NCBI GenBank assembly: GCA_016291005.1 | Contig: JAEEVT010000006.1 | Coordinates: forward strand, 1-48,767 | Direction of reading: 5' to 3' | DNA from: Prevotella sp. | GTDB taxonomy: Bacteria; Bacteroidota; Bacteroidia; Bacteroidales; Bacteroidaceae | Length of the DNA stretch: 48,767 nt | Part shown: positions 44,406 to 48,767 of the stretch, in pieces | Position numbering within the stretch: position 1 is the first letter of the stretch | How the letters are laid out: every line of letters starts with the position of its first letter | Position numbers and translations under genes: made by a program | Notes under the pieces: model-generated | Told to the model about the DNA's origin: nothing | Database searches by the model: none | Seen by the model: the letters and a program-made list of their open reading frames with translations, nothing else

Positions 44406-44559
44406 GCGTGGATTTCCTTCAATTATTGCCGTGATTTCCTCCAGAAGTTGCGGTGATTTCCTCAGGAAGTTGCCGTGATTTCTGCAACTTTTCTAGGTGA
44501 TTTCTGAGGGAAAGTGCCGCAACTTTTGGAGGTTGTTGCGGCACTTTCTGTGGGTGGGG
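44406..44559 (+). repeat. 22-bp tandem repeat array 2 (seven units)
   Basis: Same family as the array at 31995. Unit starts at 44406, 44428, 44450, 44472, 44494, 44516 and 44538, again without indels. First unit ends TTCAATTATT, the middle units carry GTGATTTCCTC + AGAAGTT forms, and a late unit starts GCCGCAACTT, as in array 1. Unit 3 keeps the palindrome as TTCCT-C-AGGAA. Units are more diverged than in array 1. Confidence 0.85.
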
Positions 44560-44570
44560 GGAGTGATGTC

Positions 44571-44692
44571 AGGTACACAAGGTGCACAAGTGCATAAGAA
44601 ATCCTATTTTTTTAAGGGTAAAAACATCATTATTTGATTATTCGCGTAGAAATAAGATAGAAAAGTCTGTGCACTTGTGCACTTGTGCACCT
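44571..44692. repeat. Inverted clusters of 8-bp GTGCACTT repeats
   Basis: Three direct 8-bp units (GTGCACTT twice, GTGCACCT) at 44669-44692. An inverted cluster at about 44571-44595 contains AGGTGCACAAGTGCA (44580-44594), the exact reverse complement of 44678-44692. The arms are separated by about 75-80 bp of AT-rich DNA. The right arm ends 14 bp from the primase-like gene's stop. Confidence 0.8.
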
Positions 44693-44706
44693 GAAGACGC
44701 TGAACG

Positions 44707-47487
44707 TCAGAATGGCAGGTCAAGCTCCTGATGTTGCTCATTGATGTCATCCTGATTTAGTGCACCGACTGTCTGGAGATAGTAGTAATAAACTTTTTTG
44801 CCATTTTCTGTTCTTCCCCATCGCTCGCCGTCCTTTTGGTTGTGGGTGATGGAGGCAGGGTTGTAGCAGGCTATGTGTTCGGCGTACTGGCACCACTGCT
44901 TGAGCTGTGTGGTGAACCAGCGTGGTGACATGTTGAGGGCTCGGGTCTCTTCGGCGAACTGGCGCTGCAGGTCTTCGGCACGGATGTACTCGTTGTCGAG
45001 CCACGTGCTGCCCGGACCGAGTACTTCATTGGCCCAGTCGAGGAAGATCTTGTCGATCTTTGCCTGTGCCTCGCGCTGCTGGATGTGTGTCATGGGTGGC
45101 TGCTGACGACGGTCGTTGCGTGGCAGGGTTAGGTATAGCTGGAGGCTCTCCAGGAGTAGGTGGAGGTCGGCCTGCCAGTCGGCTTCTGCGGTGCCTTCGG
45201 CCATCAGGTATGTGCCGAGGTCGTCATAGACGGTACGTGTCTCGCGGTAGTCGTTCTGCGGTGTCTTGACGTGGTAGTAGTCGCCGAAGAGCTGTAGCCA
45301 GATACGTCCTTCGGTCGAGGGGTCGTGGTTGGTAAGGGTGAAGTTGTAGCAGAACATCCACTTGGGACTGCGGCTGAAGGGTACGACGATGGGGTCTTTG
45401 CCTTTCTTTTCGATGGAGAGGTTGCCGGTCAGGGGTTCGTTGAAGAGGTTGAAGTCGAAGCCCTTGGGACACTCGTCGCAGGTGATGAGACGGTTGGCGG
45501 GTTGCCATCCGGCCAGCATGAACTGTGGGTTGGAGGCCTTGACCACCTTGCGTCCGTCGAGTTCCAGCGGGTTCAAGACGGCACCGATGGCGTTGCGGTA
45601 GATGGTCTTGCCTGTTCGGCCGTTGGCCTGGTCGCTGGTGTCGCCTACCTTGGCGTCCATGCAGAGGGTTGCCCAGCAGGCGGCCTTGTCCTTGTTTGTG
45701 TGCATGTGGTAGCCCAGGTTGACGAGCTTGGCCAGGAAGCATTGTTCCTCTTCGGCCTGCTCCTCTTCGGTCAATGGCTGTCCATACTCGTCTGCCTTGC
45801 GCCAGTAGAGCCTCGACGAGCGCCACAGGAACTGCAGCAGCTTGCTGGGTGCGTCAGGTCGAAGGGTGACGTGATAGCGGCCGTCGTCGCCCTTGGTGAC
45901 GGAGAACTGTGGCGGGATGTCGCGGTAGTCGTGCTGGATGATGCTGTCTGCCCAGACGTAATGACCATCCACGGTAGAGTAGGGCAGTCGGGCGATGCCC
46001 TGGGCGGTAACCTCGACGGCGGTGTTCATGAAAAACACGCGCTGCGACGTCGCCGTGCTGTCGGTGAAGTCCAGGTCGCTACGCTCCTCAAGCTGACTCA
46101 CGGTGTCGGTTGGCATTCCCTTGGCGCGGAAGAGGGCGTTCTGTACTATCGCCTCGACACCCTCGCGCTGGCACCACTTCTTCAGGAAAGCACGGATGCT
46201 CTTGGCCTTCAGCGGCGTGACCACCATGCCGTCGACATGGACGTAGACGGGTTTCTCCTGGCGGTCGTCCTTCATCGTGGCATAGCCGTTGAGGTAGATG
46301 AAGTAGTTCAATGCCGCATCGTTGATGACACACTTCCGCTCGCCCGTTTTCTCGTTCGTGTGGATAGTCCAGAACTGTGAACGCTCGGCTCGGTCGATGA
46401 GTGTGCGCATGGCAGCTGCGCCAGGGTGGAGGCGCAGGTAGTCGCGCAGGTCCTTACAGGGACGCTGGCGGTTGTCGCGAGCCGTGCCGAAGTCATCTGG
46501 ATGTAGCCAGGCGGTGTAGAGCGTCGGGTATCGCAGGGCCAGTTTCTGCCCCATTCGGCGACCGGTAGGGTCGATGTCTGGGATGTTCACCACGCGATGG
46601 GCATACTGGCTGATCTGCTCCAGCTGCTGCGGTGTCAGCTGAGCCGTCTCAGACCCCAGCCATACCGCCTTGTAGCCCATGCTGCGTGCCACTACGGCAT
46701 CGCTGCCGCCAGAGACCAGCAAGACCTCGTCAAACTGCTTGCCGCCAGCCTGATGGAAGTCCTGCTGGAGCGTCTGGAGTCCGTAGATGTAGTTCTTCGG
46801 CGGGCGAGGCCCTACGATGCGGAAACGATACTGCTTGTCGAAGTTCTTTGGTTCGTAGACTTTCCAGAAGAAATGCTCGGTGCCTTGTGTGTCGATAAAC
46901 GGGCAATGCTGCGCGTATATAGGATAGGTGTCGGTTGCCGTGATGACGGTTGCCGTCTGGCCCTTCACTACCGTTAGCGAACGAACGCCGTGCCAGCCCA
47001 GTGCCTCTAAGTGCTCGGCCTTGACAGCCACTCCCCACGACGAGAGGTCGGCATTGCCGAAACCTTCAAACAGGTCGAGCACAGCCTGTCCGGCCTGTAT
47101 CTCCTCGGCCGTGGCAGGTCGCTGACGAATGTCAGGTTTGTTGTCGCTGGCCGACAGCGTGTCCGCTACACCGTAACGCTGTGCCAGTTCCTGTACCGCC
47201 AGCCAGAAACGGCTCTGGTCGTAGCCGTTAGTCCACATGTAGATGTCGAACGGCGAGAAGCGACGCTCACCGTCCGCCATGCCGTAGTCCACGACGTGCC
47301 ACGAGTCATCGCTGCCCTTGGGCGGATAGAGCTGTGCCGACGGGGAACGCTCGTCAGGACGAAGACGGAACTTCTTCTTTGTGTTATTAACTACCTCGGA
47401 GGCTGCAGGGCAGCACTCCGTAATGATGTCAAGGCCGCGGTTCGACGCAGCCAAAATGCGGTTGAGAAGGTCAAAGTATTGATGCAT
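44707..47487 (-). CDS. TOPRIM primase/helicase-like replication protein
   Basis: 926 residues. Residues about 40-115 resemble a primase zinc-binding domain by pattern (S-P-S-A-Q-L-Y-P, W-H-V-V-D-Y, F-D-I-Y, A-V-Q-E-L-A-Q-R-Y-G) but the zinc Cys/His ligands are missing. A TOPRIM-like domain follows, about 250-330: V-S-G-G-S-D-A near 260 and D-I-D-P-T-G near 306. A P-loop ATPase resembling superfamily 3 helicases lies at about 600-730: N-G-R-T-G-K-T near 622, L-I-T-C-D-E-C near 670 and a Y-N-F-T-L-T-N sensor-like segment. Plausibly a primase-helicase of plasmid, phage or conjugative-element ancestry. GC-rich relative to flanking spacers, which creates long antisense frames that I discount. No mobile partner genes are seen nearby. 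Confidence 0.72.
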   Translation of the reverse strand: MHQYFDLLNRILAASNRGLDIITECCPAASEVVNNTKKKFRLRPDERSPSAQLYPPKGSDDSWHVVDYGMADGERRFSPFDIYMWTNGYDQSRFWLAVQELAQRYGVADTLSASDNKPDIRQRPATAEEIQAGQAVLDLFEGFGNADLSSWGVAVKAEHLEALGWHGVRSLTVVKGQTATVITATDTYPIYAQHCPFIDTQGTEHFFWKVYEPKNFDKQYRFRIVGPRPPKNYIYGLQTLQQDFHQAGGKQFDEVLLVSGGSDAVVARSMGYKAVWLGSETAQLTPQQLEQISQYAHRVVNIPDIDPTGRRMGQKLALRYPTLYTAWLHPDDFGTARDNRQRPCKDLRDYLRLHPGAAAMRTLIDRAERSQFWTIHTNEKTGERKCVINDAALNYFIYLNGYATMKDDRQEKPVYVHVDGMVVTPLKAKSIRAFLKKWCQREGVEAIVQNALFRAKGMPTDTVSQLEERSDLDFTDSTATSQRVFFMNTAVEVTAQGIARLPYSTVDGHYVWADSIIQHDYRDIPPQFSVTKGDDGRYHVTLRPDAPSKLLQFLWRSSRLYWRKADEYGQPLTEEEQAEEEQCFLAKLVNLGYHMHTNKDKAACWATLCMDAKVGDTSDQANGRTGKTIYRNAIGAVLNPLELDGRKVVKASNPQFMLAGWQPANRLITCDECPKGFDFNLFNEPLTGNLSIEKKGKDPIVVPFSRSPKWMFCYNFTLTNHDPSTEGRIWLQLFGDYYHVKTPQNDYRETRTVYDDLGTYLMAEGTAEADWQADLHLLLESLQLYLTLPRNDRRQQPPMTHIQQREAQAKIDKIFLDWANEVLGPGSTWLDNEYIRAEDLQRQFAEETRALNMSPRWFTTQLKQWCQYAEHIACYNPASITHNQKDGERWGRTENGKKVYYYYLQTVGALNQDDINEQHQELDLPF

Positions 47488-47550
47488 AATTAATAATTAT
47501 ATTATCCTTTTCAGAGTTAAACATAATGTTTTTACCAAAAATTGTTTAAA

Positions 47551-47578
47551 AATCGCCCTTTGGAGGGGGCTTTTTTTG
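47551..47578. terminator. Intrinsic terminator hairpin, usable on both strands
   Basis: GCCCTT ... AGGGGGC stem followed by seven T on the plus strand; on the minus strand the same stem is followed by GATTTTT. There is no plus-strand gene just upstream, so the likely client is the minus-strand transcript from the gene at 47740-48144. Confidence 0.5.
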
Positions 47579-47606
47579 GCGGATAACACAAATTACACTA
47601 ATTTTG
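47575..47606 (+). promoter_or_regulatory. Promoter of an orphan small transcript
   Basis: TTTG (47575-47578), 20 bp, TAATTTTG (47599-47606), a full consensus match with no reading frame downstream on this strand. Confidence 0.65.
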
Positions 47607-47611
47607 CACCC

Positions 47612-47735
47612 GCCTTAAAGCCCATTTCCTCCTTGTGGCTTTAAGTGTGGCCGGTCACCTGAAAGCCGCGAAACTGTCGGAGACCAGCTCTTGTGTGTGC
47701 CCCGCGATATTCCCTTAATATGCGGGGCCTTTTCA
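47612..47735 (+). ncRNA. Candidate small non-coding RNA (about 120 nt)
   Basis: Lies between a consensus promoter and a strong terminator with no open frame. The 5' part forms a perfect 9-bp stem CTTAAAGCC (47614-47622)/GGCTTTAAG (47637-47645). Its 14-nt loop contains CCTCCTT (47628-47634), the same string as the anti-Shine-Dalgarno end of 16S rRNA. A less certain middle region (GGTC at 47652-47655, GACC near 47682) follows, then the terminator at 47700-47735. I do not recognise it as tmRNA, RNase P RNA, SRP RNA or 6S RNA. Transcription start is estimated from the promoter. Confidence 0.55.
47700..47735 (+). terminator. Terminator of the candidate small RNA
   Basis: CCCCGC (47700-47705) with GCGGGG (47722-47727), extended after a bulged G by ATATT/AATAT with a CCCTT loop, then CCTTTTC. 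It ends 5 bp before the stop codon of the convergent gene. Confidence 0.8.
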
Positions 47736-47739
47736 TGGA

Positions 47740-48144
47740 TCAGAGTTCTATATCATCGTTTTTCTTGTCTTTTCTGGGGTTGATACGTGGTTTCATACGG
47801 TATACCTGACCAGCAAGGTCAGCATCATGAGAAGGCTGGCGAATCAAGTCGAACATGATAGTGTTGTTCTCGTAGTCGAAACCCAGCATGTCGAACAACT
47901 GTCGCGTAGGAACGTAATAGTAGCTACTCGACAATTTTATCTGAAAGGCGTCCTCGTCCTCATTATCTATTATAATAAGGTATAGGACGTCATTTTCTTC
48001 GTCTTTGGCAAACTTTGCAAACTTTCCGGACGCCAAATCCAATGCCTTAGCCGTCTCGTCTGTAAATCCGAGTCGTCCAGACGCCTGGATAGTTGCTTTC
48101 AGTTTTGTCGCGAATTGCTTCGCGCTGAGAATCTTTATTGTCAT
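47740..48144 (-). CDS. Hypothetical protein
   Basis: 134 residues, no signal peptide or membrane segment. N-terminal half: K-I-L-S-A-K-Q-F-A-T-K-L-K, G-R-L-G-F-T-D-E-T-A-K-A-L, then a beta-rich V-L-Y-L-I-I-I-D and acidic D-N-E-D-E-D. The middle has S-S-S-Y-Y-Y-V-P-T; the C-terminus is basic then acidic. I do not recognise the family. It has a very good promoter at 48164-48195, so the gene is likely real. Confidence 0.65.
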   Translation of the reverse strand: MTIKILSAKQFATKLKATIQASGRLGFTDETAKALDLASGKFAKFAKDEENDVLYLIIIDNEDEDAFQIKLSSSYYYVPTRQLFDMLGFDYENNTIMFDLIRQPSHDADLAGQVYRMKPRINPRKDKKNDDIEL

Positions 48145-48163
48145 AGTTGTTGAAATTTTGGTG

Positions 48164-48195
48164 CAAAGTTATATAATTTTCTGCTCTCTTCCAAA
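48164..48195 (-). promoter_or_regulatory. Promoter for the 134-residue hypothetical protein
   Basis: Minus strand TAACTTTG (48164-48171) and TTTG (48192-48195), spacing 20 bp, 20 bp before the ATG. Confidence 0.65.
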
Positions 48196-48424
48196 AATAT
48201 TTGTGAAAAATTTGTATTTATCTTCAATTTTATCTTTGTTTACGGCACTTTTTTGAGTTGTATTCAATTATACACCCTCATAAGCATGTATATGCAAACG
48301 ACAAAGAGAATAAAAAGATAGCGCAAAAGAATCTAAAAGAGAACCTTGTCAGGGTCTTGCTACTTCAATTTTACCTTATTTTCTTCTTTTACGTCATAGT
48401 TATTGACATGTGACCGCAAAGACA

Positions 48425-48454
48425 CAAAAATCCCGTCATAACAATTATGACGGG
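48425..48454 (-). terminator. Intrinsic terminator of the HicB-like gene
   Basis: Perfect 10-bp inverted repeat CCCGTCATAA/TTATGACGGG with a 3-nt loop (48432-48454). On the minus strand it is followed at once by ATTTTTG, 45 bp after the hicB-like stop. Confidence 0.8.
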
Positions 48455-48499
48455 ACTAGATTTTTCTCAAAAAATAGTTAATGCACTCTTTGTCTCGCT

Positions 48500-48767
48500 T
48501 CATACGGCCACGGCGACCTTCTCCTCCAACGCCTCCTTGATGTATGCGTTGATGGACTGGCCAGCCTGTAGTGCCAGCATGGCAATCTGACGATGAATGG
48601 CCGGAGTAAGCCTGACGTTCAGCACGCCCGTATAACTCTTGTCTGGCTCAATGCCCTCGTCGGCACAATAGGCCAGGTAGTCATCCACGGCCTCGTGGAA
48701 AGCCTCGGTGAGCTCCTTCACACTCTCGCCCTCGAAATTCACCAGACCGTTGATGCCCTCTATCTTG
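48500..48767 (-). CDS. HicB-family antitoxin-like protein, 5' end outside the window
   Basis: The frame stays open to the right edge (visible part 89 codons), so the start is outside. Visible are a HicB-type partial RNase-H-like end (I-E-G-I-N-G-L-V-N-F-E-G-E-S-V-K-E-L, F-H-E-A-V-D-D-Y-L), then a ribbon-helix-helix DNA-binding C-terminus (L-N-V-R-L-T-P-A-I-H-R-Q-I-A, S-I-N-A-Y-I-K-E-A-L). These proteins neutralise the HicA mRNA interferase and repress their own operon. The partner gene, if present, would lie upstream, beyond the window, so toxin-antitoxin function is inference. Confidence 0.82.
   Translation of the reverse strand, partial: KIEGINGLVNFEGESVKELTEAFHEAVDDYLAYCADEGIEPDKSYTGVLNVRLTPAIHRQIAMLALQAGQSINAYIKEALEEKVAVAV

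Larger units (their letters stand above)
44203..44706. other. Repeat-rich intergenic region
   Basis: No gene. It holds, in order, the HU-like gene's promoter, the second 22-bp array and the inverted GTGCACTT repeats, which are listed separately. Confidence 0.7.
48145..48499. other. Intergenic region before the HicB-like gene
   Basis: 355 bp with no gene. It contains the hypothetical gene's promoter, a plus-strand TATCTTTG at 48231-48238 without a well-spaced -33 box, and the minus-strand terminator at 48425-48454. Otherwise AT-rich sequence without features I can name. Confidence 0.6.

Noticed and set aside
45325..46380. 351-codon open frame on the plus strand opposite the primase-like gene
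   Set aside because: Antisense shadow of a GC-rich gene; its composition is Val/Gly/Leu/His-rich without family motifs, while the minus-strand frame has clear motifs and 926 codons.
47551..47578. Second small RNA ending at this hairpin on the plus strand
   Set aside because: No promoter-like sequence upstream on the plus strand and the divergent primase start occupies the space; it more likely ends minus-strand transcription.

Overview
The window is a piece of a Bacteroidales chromosome, most likely a Prevotellaceae member (Prevotella or a sister genus). Four things point there: promoters of the Bacteroidetes type (-33 TTTG, about 19-21 bp, -7 TAnnTTTG) in front of many genes; a SusC/SusD outer-membrane pair; families largely confined to this phylum (DUF4924-like protein, the HU-related long histone-like protein, DUF6057-like membrane proteins); and an RseC-RnfBCDGEA operon. 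The genus is inferred from protein style, not from a marker gene.

Left part (1-13.9 kb) is housekeeping. It holds the N-terminus of pyruvate:ferredoxin oxidoreductase, a yraN-like nuclease-fold protein with an extra N-terminal domain, an M3 dipeptidyl peptidase lipoprotein beside tRNA-Arg(CCG), asnA, then dnaX and a ROK glucokinase on the minus strand, and a plus-strand run lysE-like / DUF4924 / rfbD / prfC / sua5 / ClC channel.

13.9-25.5 kb is a compact beta-mannan utilisation locus. On the minus strand, GH26 mannanase lipoprotein, GH130 mannosylglucose phosphorylase, a GPH-type MFS symporter and an AGE-family (cellobiose/mannobiose) 2-epimerase form one operon. Together they can cut mannan, import mannobiose, epimerise it to mannosylglucose and phosphorolyse it to mannose-1-phosphate and glucose; the ROK kinase 6.5 kb away could take the glucose. 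Divergently, SusC, SusD and a small surface lipoprotein are transcribed behind a roughly 215-nt leader with a GC-rich structured island. No dedicated regulator is visible.

25.5-32.0 kb is the least explained region: two consecutive paralogous pairs, each a polytopic membrane protein with a soluble C-terminal half (DUF6057-like) followed by a lipoprotein that combines a single CXXCH haem-c-type motif with PD40/TolB-like propeller repeats. The second pair has repeats of intergenic type embedded in frame in its reading frames. The cluster ends in a strictly 22-bp-period tandem array that supplies the last gene's stop codon. A second array of the same family lies 12 kb away.

32.2-43.5 kb returns to core metabolism: malic enzyme-phosphotransacetylase fusion (maeB), cytidine deaminase, a GH73/LysM peptidoglycan hydrolase, two small uncharacterised proteins, rseC-rnfBCDGEA (spacers filled by short tandem repeats) and a TrmH-family methyltransferase.

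43.6-48.8 kb looks accessory: tRNA-Arg(TCT), HU-related protein, the second 22-bp array, an inverted set of 8-bp GTGCACTT repeats, a 926-residue TOPRIM primase/helicase-like protein with a degenerate zinc-ribbon region, an orphan promoter-to-terminator transcription unit that looks like an undescribed small RNA, a hypothetical protein and the 3' part of a HicB-like antitoxin running off the right edge. No integrase or transposase is seen, so an integrated element is only a hypothesis.
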